Source: Amycolatopsis sp. 195334CR | Lineage (GTDB): Bacteria > Actinomycetota > Actinomycetes > Mycobacteriales > Pseudonocardiaceae | Assembly (NCBI RefSeq): GCF_017309385.1 | Contig: NZ_JAFJMJ010000002.1 | Span: 1,054,001 to 1,118,000, forward strand | Direction: 5' to 3' | DNA: 64,000 nt | Shown: positions 45,502 through 54,279 of the stretch, piece after piece | Layout: each line of letters starts with the position of its first letter | Numbering within the stretch: the first letter of the stretch is position 1 | Program-made: the position numbers and the translations under genes | The notes under the pieces: model-generated | What the model was told of the DNA's origin: nothing | The model's database searches: none | Seen by the model: only the letters and a program-made list of their open reading frames with translations

Positions 45502-46110
45502 ATGGTTGACGCACTCGTGGTGGTGCTGCTTGTCCTCGTACTGGTCGCGCTCGTGGTGGTCGGCGTGCTGTTGGCCCGCCGCGGCTGGGCGAAACCGGCG
45601 GAGCCCGCACCCGGTACCGACCCCTTCGGCTCGGCCGACGTGGACGCGGTGCGCGGGGATCCGCGCGAGCTGGCGCCCGGCGCGCTCGTCGAGATCCGCG
45701 GCGAGTCCTACGGCGTCCGCGGCACGCTGCGGCTGACCGAGGACGGCTGGTCGTGGACCGAGCACCTGCTGGAGAACGCCGCCGGCCGCCGGTTCTGGCT
45801 GTCCGTGGAAGAGGACCCCGAGCTGGAGCTGGTGCTGTTCACCGCGTTGTCCGACGTGACGGTGACCCCGGGCAAGACGATCGAGCTGGACGGCCGGAGC
45901 TACCGCCACCAGGAGTCCGGGACCGCCACCTTCACCGCCGAGGGCACCACCGGCCTCGATTCCGGCGGGACCGTGCACTACCAGGACTACGCCGCGGGTG
46001 ACGACGCCCGGCTGTCGCTGGAGTCCTACGGCGAGAGCGGCAAGTGGGAGGTCAGCCGCGGCGAGGTGCTGTCGCGGTACGAGGTGCGGACCTACCCCGC
46101 GGGGAACTGA
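45502..46110 (+). CDS. DUF4178 domain membrane-anchored protein
   Basis: 202 residues. An N-terminal membrane segment (about 4-24) is followed by a beta-rich domain with PGALVEIRGESYGVRGTLRL, EDGWSWTEHLLEN, RFWLSVEEDPELEL, YRHQESGTATFTAEGTTG, VHYQDYAAGDDARLSLESYG, as in DUF4178. Function of the domain is unknown; it recurs next to DUF350 and spermidine-synthase-like genes. ATG 45502 opens a five-gene operon with 20 bases to the next gene. The weak ribosome site leaves the start slightly uncertain. Confidence 0.82.
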   Translation: MVDALVVVLLVLVLVALVVVGVLLARRGWAKPAEPAPGTDPFGSADVDAVRGDPRELAPGALVEIRGESYGVRGTLRLTEDGWSWTEHLLENAAGRRFWLSVEEDPELELVLFTALSDVTVTPGKTIELDGRSYRHQESGTATFTAEGTTGLDSGGTVHYQDYAAGDDARLSLESYGESGKWEVSRGEVLSRYEVRTYPAGN

Positions 46111-46130
46111 GGACTGGGGAAGAGGAAGAA

Positions 46131-46562
46131 GTGAAATACCGGCTGTGGTTCGTGCTGGGCGGGATCCTGGCGGTGATCGCGCTGATCATCGCGGTGAACC
46201 TGCTGTTCTTCGGCGGGACGAGCGTGGCGAACTTCGTGGACAACGAGTTCGACCGCGACACCTCGCAGGACTTCGACGACGACGTGCGCTCCTACACCTC
46301 GGGGGAGAAGCCGAGCGCGGTGTCCACGCTGATCGTCACCGACTGGAAGCCGCTGGCGCAGTCGGCCGACAATTCGGGGATCTACCTGCGGTACAACTCC
46401 GACGCCGTGGTCATCACGCCGAGGGGAACCGGCTCGACCATCCAGGTGATGGACGTCGACCGGGCCTACCGGCGGTACGGCGGGCACACCAGTGGGTCGT
46501 GGGGCTGGACCTCCACGCACGGCGGTGACTTCCGCGGCCGCGGACCGGGGGCGGGCAAATGA
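46131..46562 (+). CDS. DUF4247 domain protein
   Basis: 143 residues. One membrane segment at about 6-26, then an external domain reading RDTSQDFDDDVRSYTSGEKP, GIYLRYNSDAVVITPRGTGS, IQVMDVDRAYRRYGGHTSGS and a Gly/Trp-rich end. This fits DUF4247, a small actinobacterial family of unknown function. The GTG at 46131 follows GAAGAGGAAG. The stop overlaps the next gene (ATGA), so it is part of the DUF4178-to-aminopropyltransferase operon. Confidence 0.8.
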   Translation: MKYRLWFVLGGILAVIALIIAVNLLFFGGTSVANFVDNEFDRDTSQDFDDDVRSYTSGEKPSAVSTLIVTDWKPLAQSADNSGIYLRYNSDAVVITPRGTGSTIQVMDVDRAYRRYGGHTSGSWGWTSTHGGDFRGRGPGAGK

Positions 46563-47857
46563 GCGAGGACAAGCAGAAGAAGCCCGGCGCCGGGTGCGGC
46601 TGGTTCCTGCTGGTGCTGATCGCGGTCGGCGCGGTGTGGGCGGGGATCAGCGAGTTCGGCGGGTCGGCGCCGCCCGAGCCGGGGGCGTTCCACAACGCGG
46701 ACACCACCACGTACTCGGACAGCATCCGGTACGACGGCGGGCCGCTGCCGGTTTTCGGCCCGGACGCGTCGCAGCAGCTGACCGAGAGCCTCGCCGAACT
46801 GGAGAAGGCGTACGGCATCTGCTTCGGGTGGAGCCTGGAAGACGGTTCGACGAAGAGGGTCGTGTTCGGTTCGAGCCGGGGTCCGGGCGTCGCGGCGAAG
46901 ACGTGCCCGCGGTGGCTGGAGACGCAGGTCGCGGTGGGGTACACGGGCGACAGCTCGGAGACCCTGGAAGGCGTGCGGATCTGGGTCACCGGCTCGGCCG
47001 ACTTCCCGAAGGTGCCCCGAGAAGAGGACTTCGCCCGGCTGGGGGTGACCGCGCCGGCGCTGGTCGAGGACCCGGTCGGCGGCACCGGCCACGCGGCGCT
47101 CGGGTTGCCGTTGCTGATGGTGGAGTCGGGTGCGCTGCAGGCAGTGCCGACCCCACCCCCGGCCGACGCGCCCACCCCGCGCCCCCTGGGCCCGGCGGGC
47201 AGTTCGGACTTCCCCCTGAGCACGACGCTGACCTTGTCGGGGCTGGGTGCCGGGGTGCTGCTGTGCGTGGGACTCGGGTTCTGGATGAGGGCACGCGCGA
47301 AGAAAAAGGCACGGCAGGCGCCGGATGGCTCCCCGGGCTCCTCTGGTTCCTCGCCAGCACCCGGCACACCACCGGGCTCCCCGGCGAATCCGCTGGCGCA
47401 GCCTCCGCACCTCCAGCAACCGCCGCCCGGCTATCAGCCGCCGCAGCCGCCGGGGCACCAGCCGCCGCCCGCGCCGGGCCAGCAGCCGGGGCAGGTACCT
47501 GGCCAGCAACAACCCGGCCAGCAGCCGGGGCAGCAACCGTCGGGGCAGCAGCCGTGGCCGGGGCAGCACCAGCCCGGGCCACAGCCTCCGCACCAGTCCG
47601 GCTACCAGCCGGGGCCACCGAACTGGCCGGGCCAGCAGCCGAACCCGGGCCAGCAGAGTCCCGGGCACCAGCAGAACCCGGGCCAGCAGCAGAACCCCGG
47701 GCAGCAACCAAGCGCGGGCCAGCCGAACCCGGGGCACCAGCAGTACCCCGGCCAGCCGAACCCCGGCCAGCAGTACCCGCCCCAGCAACAAAACCCCGGC
47801 CAGCAGTACCCGCCACCACAACCGCCGCCGGCGGGGCAGTGGCCGCAGGGGCGTTGA
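46559..47857 (+). CDS. Two-pass membrane protein with long Pro/Gln/Gly tail
   Basis: 432 residues. First membrane segment at about 14-31 and second at about 224-245, enclosing an external domain of about 190 residues with three Cys (one near the first membrane entry, CFGW and TCPRW). After the second segment a basic RARAKKKAR stop-transfer leads into about 180 residues of PGQQ, NPGQQ and YPGQP repeats, low complexity and disordered, ending in WPQGR. The tail should be cytoplasmic. I do not recognise the family. It is fused to nothing known and lies between DUF4247 and DUF350 in the operon. Confidence 0.75.
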   Translation: MSEDKQKKPGAGCGWFLLVLIAVGAVWAGISEFGGSAPPEPGAFHNADTTTYSDSIRYDGGPLPVFGPDASQQLTESLAELEKAYGICFGWSLEDGSTKRVVFGSSRGPGVAAKTCPRWLETQVAVGYTGDSSETLEGVRIWVTGSADFPKVPREEDFARLGVTAPALVEDPVGGTGHAALGLPLLMVESGALQAVPTPPPADAPTPRPLGPAGSSDFPLSTTLTLSGLGAGVLLCVGLGFWMRARAKKKARQAPDGSPGSSGSSPAPGTPPGSPANPLAQPPHLQQPPPGYQPPQPPGHQPPPAPGQQPGQVPGQQQPGQQPGQQPSGQQPWPGQHQPGPQPPHQSGYQPGPPNWPGQQPNPGQQSPGHQQNPGQQQNPGQQPSAGQPNPGHQQYPGQPNPGQQYPPQQQNPGQQYPPPQPPPAGQWPQGR

Positions 47858-47889
47858 GCACTCCTTCCACCAAGCACTGAAAGGCGACC

Positions 47890-48312
47890 ATGTCTGAACT
47901 CGTTCTCGGCCTGCTGGCCACGCTGGCCTACGGCGCGGCCGGCACCATCCTGATGGCGCTCGGCTTCGTGCTGGTCGATCTCGCCACGCCCGGCAAGCTC
48001 CGCGAGCTGATCTGGGTCCAAGGCAACCGCAACGCCTCCGTGCTGCTGGCCTCCGGCCTCCTCGGCGTCGGCGTCATCGTCACCACGGCGATCATCACCA
48101 GCGACAGCGATCTCGGCACCGGCCTGATGTCCACCGTGGTCTTCGGCCTGGCCGGGCTCGCGCTGATGTCGATCGCCTTCGTGCTGCTGGACCTGGCCAC
48201 GCCCGGCAAGCTCGGCGAGATCCTGGCCCGCCCCGAACCGCACCCCGCGGTGTGGGTCTCGGCCGCGGTGCACGTCGCGGTGAGCGCGATCATCGCCGCC
48301 GCCATCACGTGA
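47890..48312 (+). CDS. DUF350 (YjfL-like) membrane protein with internal duplication
   Basis: 140 residues and four membrane segments. Two copies of one unit are plain: MALGFVLVDLATPGKL around residue 22 and MSIAFVLLDLATPGKL around residue 92, each followed by a glutamate-containing turn and another hydrophobic helix. DUF350 proteins are small membrane proteins of unknown transport or scaffold role; in enteric bacteria YjfL is linked, as I recall, with PspA-like YjfJ and a glutathionylspermidine-synthetase-like protein. Here the GTGA overlap ties it to the aminopropyltransferase homologue. Confidence 0.85.
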   Translation: MSELVLGLLATLAYGAAGTILMALGFVLVDLATPGKLRELIWVQGNRNASVLLASGLLGVGVIVTTAIITSDSDLGTGLMSTVVFGLAGLALMSIAFVLLDLATPGKLGEILARPEPHPAVWVSAAVHVAVSAIIAAAIT

Positions 48313-49892
48313 CGGCCAGCGACGAGGCCATCGACGAGGCCACCGCCGAGAAGGCACCCCGCACCCGGCTGGCCAGGGCCGCGGTCCTGCTCGCCGTGTT
48401 CGTCTGCGCGGCCTGCGGCCTGGTCTACGAACTGGCACTGGTCGCGCTCGGCAGCTACCTGATCGGCGACACCGTCGGCCAGGCGTCGATCGTGCTGTCG
48501 GTGATGGTGTTCGCGATGGGCGTCGGCGCGCTGCTGGCCAAACCGCTCCAGCGCCGCGCCGAGGCCGCCTTCGCCGGCATCGAGATCGCGCTCGCCCTGC
48601 TCGGCGGCCTCAGCGTGCTCCTGCTCTACGCCGCCTACGCCTGGCTCAGCCTGTACGTGCCCGCGCTGGTGGTGATCGCGCTCCTGCTCGGCATGCTGAT
48701 CGGCGCGGAGATCCCGCTGCTGATGGTGCTGCTGCAGCGCATCCGCAAGCAGGACGCGGGCAGCGCGGTGGCCGACCTGTTCGCCGCGGACTACGTCGGC
48801 GCGCTGCTCGGCGGCCTGGCCTTCCCGTTCCTGCTGCTGCCGGTGTTCGGCCAGATCCGCGGCGCGCTGCTGGTCGGCGCGGTGAACGCGATCGCCGGGC
48901 TCGGCCTGGTGCTGACCGTGTTCCGCAAGCGGCTGCGACGGCGGACGCAGGGCGTGCTGGCGGTGGCCGCGGTCGGCGTGACCGTGGTGCTCACCACCAC
49001 CTTCGCCTTCGCCGGGCAGTTCGAACTCTCCGCCCGGCAAGCCCTCTACGCCGACCCGGTCGTGCACGCCGAACGCACGCCCTACCAGGAGATCGTGCTC
49101 ACCGAGTCGGTCACCCTGAGCGGCCCCGGCGACGTGCGCTTCTACCTCAACGGCGACCTCCAGTTCAGCTCGGTCGACGAGTACCGCTATCACGAGGCCC
49201 TGGTGCACCCGGTGCTCGCGGGCCCGCACGAAAGCGTGCTGATCCTCGGCGGCGGTGACGGCCTCGGCCTGCGCGAAGTGCTGCGCTACCCGGACGTCCG
49301 GCGCGTGACGCTGGTCGAACTCGACCCCGAGGTGGTGCGCCTGGCCAGGACGCAACCCGATCTCCAGGCGATGAACCAGGGCGCGTTCAACGACCCGCGC
49401 GTCCAGGTGGTCACCGCGGACGCGTTCACCTGGCTGCGCGAGAACGCCGCCCGCTACGACGCGATCATCGTCGACATGCCCGACCCCGACTCCACGGCGA
49501 CCGCGAAGCTCTACTCGGTGGAGTTCTACGCGCTGGTCCGGCGCGCGATGGCGGACGGCGGGCGCATGGTCGTGCAGGCCGGTTCGCCGTACTTCGCGCC
49601 GCGGTCGTACTGGTGCGTCGAGGCCTCACTACGCGAGGTCGGCCTGCGTAATACGCCGTATTACGTCTCAGTCCCCAGTTTCGGCGATTGGGGATTCCAC
49701 CTCGCGTCGGACACCGAACCCGAACTACGGCTCTCGCCCAGCGTTCCGGCGTTGCGCTCGCTGGACGCCGAATCGCTGCGCGCGGCCGGGGTCTTCCCGG
49801 TGGACCGGCGGCGCATCCCGGGCGTGCCGTCGTCCTCGCTGATGCAGCCGCGCGTGCTGGACTACGCGAAAGAAGAGTGGCGCAACTACTAG
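48309..49892 (+). CDS. Membrane-bound polyamine aminopropyltransferase-like protein
   Basis: 527 residues. Seven membrane segments in the first 230 residues (ARAAVLLAVFVCAACGLVYE, SIVLSVMVFAMGVGALL and so on) precede a spermidine synthase domain. That domain has YQEIVL, FYLNGDLQFSSVDEYRYHEA, the decarboxy-SAM site LILGGGDGLGLREVLRYP, LVELDPEVV and the catalytic region VDMPDPDSTATAKLYS. The Asp-rich D-x-P-D loop is kept. It probably transfers aminopropyl groups or a related moiety at the membrane; the acceptor is unknown. Its stop codon overlaps that of the convergent DUF3000 gene in a single CTAG. Confidence 0.87.
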   Translation: MTASDEAIDEATAEKAPRTRLARAAVLLAVFVCAACGLVYELALVALGSYLIGDTVGQASIVLSVMVFAMGVGALLAKPLQRRAEAAFAGIEIALALLGGLSVLLLYAAYAWLSLYVPALVVIALLLGMLIGAEIPLLMVLLQRIRKQDAGSAVADLFAADYVGALLGGLAFPFLLLPVFGQIRGALLVGAVNAIAGLGLVLTVFRKRLRRRTQGVLAVAAVGVTVVLTTTFAFAGQFELSARQALYADPVVHAERTPYQEIVLTESVTLSGPGDVRFYLNGDLQFSSVDEYRYHEALVHPVLAGPHESVLILGGGDGLGLREVLRYPDVRRVTLVELDPEVVRLARTQPDLQAMNQGAFNDPRVQVVTADAFTWLRENAARYDAIIVDMPDPDSTATAKLYSVEFYALVRRAMADGGRMVVQAGSPYFAPRSYWCVEASLREVGLRNTPYYVSVPSFGDWGFHLASDTEPELRLSPSVPALRSLDAESLRAAGVFPVDRRRIPGVPSSSLMQPRVLDYAKEEWRNY

Positions 49893-50443
49893 GAGCCCGA
49901 GCGCTGTTCGAACAGCGAGACCCCGACCGGCGGCAGGCCGACCACACTGGACATCAGCTGGACGAACGCCTCGCCGTGCGGGCGCAGGGCGGCATCGTCC
50001 GGGGTCCAGGAAGCGCGCAGTTCGAGGTCGTCGGTGCGGGACGGGCCGGCGATGTCGCCGAAGCGGGCCGACGAGGTTTCGGTGACCGTGCCGCCGAGCG
50101 AGGTGAACGCGGCGCCGTTGTGCTCCAGCGCGTCGGTCAGCCAGGACCAGCCGACGGCGGGCAGGAACGGGTCGGTGGCCAGTTCGCGGTCGAGTTCGGC
50201 GCGGACGTAGATGACCATGCGGAGCACGCCGTTCCAGCCCTCCTGGCCATCCGGGTCGTGCAGCAGCACCAGTCTGCCCGAAGCGAGCACGTCGGCCGGG
50301 CCGGTGACCTCGCAGCTCAGTGCGTAGGCCCAGGGGGCGAGCCGCTGCGGGGCGCGCATCGGCTCGAGAAGCACCTCCGGGCGGGCGCGCACGGAATCCA
50401 GTGCCGCCACCGCCTCGCGGAAGAGATCTGGCGCATGCGTCAT
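49889..50443 (-). CDS. DUF3000 domain protein
   Basis: 184 residues from the ATG at 50443 (a GTG three codons upstream at 50452 is possible). It opens FREAVAALDSVRARPEVLLE, with PLAPWAYALSCEV and LVLLHDPDGQEGWNGVLRMV further on, the typical actinobacterial DUF3000 sequence next to hemE. Function is unknown. It diverges from hemE across 108 bases and is convergent with the aminopropyltransferase homologue, with stop codons overlapping in CTAG. Confidence 0.88.
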   Translation of the reverse strand: MTHAPDLFREAVAALDSVRARPEVLLEPMRAPQRLAPWAYALSCEVTGPADVLASGRLVLLHDPDGQEGWNGVLRMVIYVRAELDRELATDPFLPAVGWSWLTDALEHNGAAFTSLGGTVTETSSARFGDIAGPSRTDDLELRASWTPDDAALRPHGEAFVQLMSSVVGLPPVGVSLFEQRSGS

Positions 50444-50551
50444 CGCGGTCACGCTCTGGACTGTAAGCCGGAAAGTGCCCGCTGAGCTGGCGGACGCGCC
50501 GTCGGGTGCCTGGAAATCGGCCCTGACCTCGTGCGTGGCACGATGTATCCG

Positions 50552-51631
50552 ATGTCTTCCTCTGCCTCAGCGCCCGCGACCGCCACCGCGCGTCGCGCGC
50601 TGCCCGATGCCCCGTTCCTGCTGGCCGCGCGGGGTGAGCGGCCCGCGAGGCTGCCCGTGTGGTTCATGCGCCAGGCCGGGCGTTCGCTGCCCGAGTACCG
50701 CGAACTGCGCGCGGGCACCGCGATGCTCGACGCCTGCTTCGACCCGGAGATGCTCGCGGAGATCACCCTGCAGCCGGTGCGGCGGCACGGGGTGGACGCG
50801 GCGATCCTGTTCAGCGACATCGTGGTGCCGCTCAAGGCGGCCGGCCTGGACATCGACATCGTGGCGGGCACCGGGCCGGTGGTCGCCAGCCCGGTGCGCG
50901 ACGCCGCCGCCGTGGCCGCGCTGCCCGAACTGGACGCCGAGCAGGTCGTCCCGGTGGCCGAGGGCATCCGCCTGCTGGTCGAGCGGCTCGGCGACACCCC
51001 GCTGATCGGGTTCGCCGGCGCGCCGTTCACGCTGGCCTCCTACCTGATCGAGGGCGGGCCGAGCCGCAACCACGAGCGCACCAAGGCGCTGATGCACTCC
51101 GAGCCCGCGGTGTGGCACGCGCTGGCGGGCAAGCTCGCCGACATCGCGCTCGCCTTCCTGCGCGTGCAGATCGCCGCCGGGGTCGACGCGATCCAGCTGT
51201 TCGACTCGTGGGCGGGCGCGCTCTCGCCGCGTGACTACCGCGAGTTCGTGCTGCCGCATTCGGCGAAGGTGTTCGCCGGGGTGGCCGACGCGGGCGTGCC
51301 GCGCATCCACTTCGGGGTGGGCACCGGGGAACTGCTGTCCGACCTGCGCGACGCCGGTCCGGACGTGGTGGGGGTCGACTGGCGGGTGCCGCTCGACGAG
51401 GCCGTCCGCAGGCTGACCGCCACGCGGCCCGGTTCGGCGCCGGTGGTGCAGGGCAACCTGGACCCGGCGCTGCTGTTCGGCTCGTGGCCGGTGCTCGAGG
51501 CCGAGGTGCGCCGGATCGCCGAGGAGGGCCGCGCGGCCGCCGGGCACATCTTCAACCTGGGGCACGGCGTGCTGCCCGACACCGATCCCGAGGTGATCAC
51601 CCGGGTCGTCGAACTCGTGCACTCGCTTTGA
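50552..51631 (+). CDS. hemE: Uroporphyrinogen decarboxylase
   Basis: 359 residues. The signature [19 protein letters not shown] and the Asp of [17 protein letters not shown] are present, as are [17 protein letters not shown] and [13 protein letters not shown]. It turns uroporphyrinogen III into coproporphyrinogen III in the cytoplasm. I took the ATG at 50552, close to a run of Ser and Ala; ATG at 50543 is an alternative. It leads the operon hemE-hemY-hemQ, with the hemY start overlapping its stop (TTGA). Confidence 0.97.
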   Translation: MSSSASAPATATARRALPDAPFLLAARGERPARLPVWFMRQAGRSLPEYRELRAGTAMLDACFDPEMLAEITLQPVRRHGVDAAILFSDIVVPLKAAGLDIDIVAGTGPVVASPVRDAAAVAALPELDAEQVVPVAEGIRLLVERLGDTPLIGFAGAPFTLASYLIEGGPSRNHERTKALMHSEPAVWHALAGKLADIALAFLRVQIAAGVDAIQLFDSWAGALSPRDYREFVLPHSAKVFAGVADAGVPRIHFGVGTGELLSDLRDAGPDVVGVDWRVPLDEAVRRLTATRPGSAPVVQGNLDPALLFGSWPVLEAEVRRIAEEGRAAAGHIFNLGHGVLPDTDPEVITRVVELVHSL

Positions 51632-53046
51632 GCACTCGGGTCGCGGTCGTCGGTGGCGGCATCTCCGGGCTGGCCGCGGCCTACCGGCTGCGGTGCCTGC
51701 TTGGGGCGGACGCCGAGCTGACCGTGTTCGAGTCGACCGGGGCGCCCGGCGGCAAGCTGCGGACCGGCTCCCTGGCGGGACGGCCGTTCGACCTCGGGGC
51801 CGAGGCGTTCCTGGCCCGCCGTCCGGAAGCGGTGGCGCTGGCGCGCGAACTGGATTTCGAGGTGGTGCACCCGACCGGGGCGCGCGCGACCGTGCGGGCC
51901 GGTGGGCAGGCGCGGCAGCTGCCGCCCGGCACGGTCATGGGGGTGCCCGCGAGCGCCGACGCGGTGGCCGGTGTGCTTTCGGCGGAGGGGCTGGCGGCGG
52001 TGGCGGCCGAAGCCGGGTTGCCGCCGGTGGGGTTGCCCGCCGGGGACGTGCCGCTGGGTGGGTTGCTGCGGTCGCGCTTCGGGGACGAACTGGTGGACCG
52101 CCTGGTCGATCCGCTGCTCGGCGGGGTGTACGCCGGGGGAGCGGACGGGCTCGGGCTGCGGGCGACCATGCCGGGGCTGGCGGGCGCGCTCGACCGGGGT
52201 GTGCCGACGCTGACCGAGGCAGCCGCTTCGCTGCTGCCCGCGTCGCCGAGCAGCGCGCCGGTGTTCGGCACGCTCAGTTCCGGGTTGGGCGCGTTGATCG
52301 ACCGGCTGGCCGAGGCGTCGGGTGCGCGGGTGCGGACCGGGACGACGGTCCGCGAGCTGCACCGGCTGGACGGCGGCTGGCGGCTGGTGGTCGGGGCGGC
52401 GGCCGCCGCGCACGCGCCCGAGGAGTCCACTGTGGACTTCGACGCGGTGCTGCTGGCGGTGCCCGCGCCCTCGGCGAGGCGGTTGCTGGACGGGGTCGCC
52501 CCGGCGGCTTCGGCGGCGTTCGGGCAGGTGGAGCTGGCTTCGATGGCGGTGATCGGGCTGGCCCTGCCGCCGGGGACCGAGCTGCCTGACGCGTCGGGCG
52601 TGCTGGTCGGGGCGTCGGAGCGGCGGGCGGACGGCAGGCCGTTCGCGGTCAAGGCGTTCACCTTCTCGGCCAGGAAGTGGGCGCACCACGGGGGCGAGGC
52701 GGTGCTGCTGCGCGGATCGGTCGGCCGGTTCCGGGAGCCGGGCGCGCTGCACGCGGACGACGACGAACTCGTGCGGTTGGTGCTCGACGACCTCGCCGAA
52801 CTGACCGGGGTGCGGGCCGAACCGGTGGACACCGTGGTCACCCGCTGGGGTGGCGGGCTGCCGCAGTACGGCGCGGGGCACACCGAGCTGGTGGCGTCGA
52901 TCGACCGGGCCGTCGGCGAGCTCCCTGGCCTGGAAGTGGCGGGCGCCACGCTGCGCGGCGTCGGCATTCCCGCCTGCGTCGCCACCGCGGACGCCGCCGC
53001 CACGAGGCTCGCGGAGTTTGCGAAGATGGACGCATGGCGCGGCTGA
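51628..53046 (+). CDS. hemY: Coproporphyrinogen III / protoporphyrinogen oxidase, FAD-dependent
   Basis: 472 residues from a TTG start that overlaps the hemE stop (TTGA); no other start lies before the FAD motif [18 protein letters not shown]. It continues with [24 protein letters not shown] and ends with the second FAD contact ([20 protein letters not shown]). In actinobacteria this HemY-type enzyme (also named CgoX) oxidises coproporphyrinogen III to coproporphyrin III, feeding ferrochelatase and then HemQ. A 13-base overlap with hemQ shows tight translational coupling. Confidence 0.93.
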   Translation: MSTRVAVVGGGISGLAAAYRLRCLLGADAELTVFESTGAPGGKLRTGSLAGRPFDLGAEAFLARRPEAVALARELDFEVVHPTGARATVRAGGQARQLPPGTVMGVPASADAVAGVLSAEGLAAVAAEAGLPPVGLPAGDVPLGGLLRSRFGDELVDRLVDPLLGGVYAGGADGLGLRATMPGLAGALDRGVPTLTEAAASLLPASPSSAPVFGTLSSGLGALIDRLAEASGARVRTGTTVRELHRLDGGWRLVVGAAAAAHAPEESTVDFDAVLLAVPAPSARRLLDGVAPAASAAFGQVELASMAVIGLALPPGTELPDASGVLVGASERRADGRPFAVKAFTFSARKWAHHGGEAVLLRGSVGRFREPGALHADDDELVRLVLDDLAELTGVRAEPVDTVVTRWGGGLPQYGAGHTELVASIDRAVGELPGLEVAGATLRGVGIPACVATADAAATRLAEFAKMDAWRG

Positions 53047-53726
53047 ACTACAACGAGCTCAACGACACCATTCGCTACACCGCCTGGTCGGTGTTCCGGG
53101 CCGAACCGGGCCGGTTGCCCGAGGACCGCGGCCCCGCCGCGCGCGAGACCACCGAGTTCCTCGACGGTCTCGAGAGCAAGGGCGTGGTGGTGCGCGGGGT
53201 GTACGACGTGGCCGGCCTGCGGGCCGACGCGGACTACCTGATCTGGTGGCACGCCGAGGAGATCGAGCAGGTCCAGGCCGCCTACAGCGGGTTCCGGCGG
53301 ACGCCGCTGGGCCGGGCTTCGGTGCCGGTGTGGAGCCAGGTCGCGCTGCACCGGCCGGCCGAGTTCAACCGCAGCCACATCCCGGCGTTCCTGGCCGGGG
53401 AGGAGCCGCGGAAGTACGTCTGCGTGTACCCGTTCGTGCGGTCTTACGAGTGGTACCTGCTGCCGGACGAGGAGCGGCGCAAGATGCTCGCCGACCACGG
53501 CAAGGAGGCGCGCGACTACCCGGACGTGCGCGCGAACACGGTGGCTTCGTTCGCGCTGGGTGACTACGAGTGGATCCTCGCCTTCGAGGCGGATGAGTTG
53601 CACCGGATCGTGGACCTGATGCGCCACCTGCGTGGCACGGAGGCCCGGCTGCACGTGCGCGAGGAGATCCCGTTCTACACCGGCACGCGCGTGCCGCCGG
53701 CGGAACTGGTGCAGAACCTGCCGTAG
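53034..53726 (+). CDS. hemQ: Coproheme decarboxylase (HemQ)
   Basis: 230 residues in the chlorite-dismutase fold. Features include [34 protein letters not shown], the catalytic Tyr region [18 protein letters not shown], and the heme-ligand His in [13 protein letters not shown]. HemQ (ChdC) uses peroxide to decarboxylate coproheme III to heme b, the last step of the coproporphyrin-dependent pathway. ATG 53034 lies inside the hemY 3' end. Ferrochelatase is not in this window. Confidence 0.95.
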   Translation: MARLNYNELNDTIRYTAWSVFRAEPGRLPEDRGPAARETTEFLDGLESKGVVVRGVYDVAGLRADADYLIWWHAEEIEQVQAAYSGFRRTPLGRASVPVWSQVALHRPAEFNRSHIPAFLAGEEPRKYVCVYPFVRSYEWYLLPDEERRKMLADHGKEARDYPDVRANTVASFALGDYEWILAFEADELHRIVDLMRHLRGTEARLHVREEIPFYTGTRVPPAELVQNLP

Positions 53727-53775
53727 TCAAGGGGTGGCATAGGCCACTTGGTCGGAGGGGCGGTAGGGTTTCCGC

Positions 53776-54273
53776 ATGGCATTTCTCGAGTTCCACCGCA
53801 AGCATCGCCAGCACCGCAATGACATCGAGGCGCTGTACACGATCTCGACCAAGACGAACCAGCGGGTCGATGTCATCGACCGGAAGGTGTCGTCGGTTCT
53901 TGAGGTTCAGCACGAGCACAGCGCGCAGTTGCGCGGTGTGCAGGCGACGCTGGAGACCCACACGGAGCTGCTGGCCGCACACGAGGCCCGCTTCGACCGC
54001 ATCGACGCCCGCCTCGATGGCCACGACGCTCGCTTCGATCGGATCGACGCCCGGCTCGACCGGATGGACGCCCGCCTCGACGGCCACGACGCCCAGTTCA
54101 AGGCCATCAACGACCGGCTGGATGGCCACGACACGCAGTTCGAGACCATCAACGCCCGCCTGGACGGCCAGTCGGCCATGCTCGACAAGCAGGGCAAGCA
54201 GCTCAACAAACAGGGCGAGCAGCTGAACCAGATCCTCGATCTGTTGCGCACTCAACGGCCCGAAACCAACTGA
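53776..54273 (+). CDS. Coiled-coil protein with 14-residue repeats
   Basis: 165 residues without a membrane segment or signal. After about 65 residues a string of heptad-paired repeats begins: RFDRIDARLDGHDA, RFDRIDARLDRMDA, RLDGHDAQFKAIND, RLDGHDTQFETINA, RLDGQSAMLDKQG, ending in KQLNKQGEQLNQILDLLR. Hydrophobic residues fall at heptad positions, giving a trimeric or dimeric rod, with buried polar residues as in phage-type or DUF1640-like stalks. No catalytic domain is seen. The gene lies 49 bases after hemQ and 6 bases before a CoA-transferase gene. Confidence 0.7.
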   Translation: MAFLEFHRKHRQHRNDIEALYTISTKTNQRVDVIDRKVSSVLEVQHEHSAQLRGVQATLETHTELLAAHEARFDRIDARLDGHDARFDRIDARLDRMDARLDGHDAQFKAINDRLDGHDTQFETINARLDGQSAMLDKQGKQLNKQGEQLNQILDLLRTQRPETN

Positions 54274-54279
54274 GGGAAT

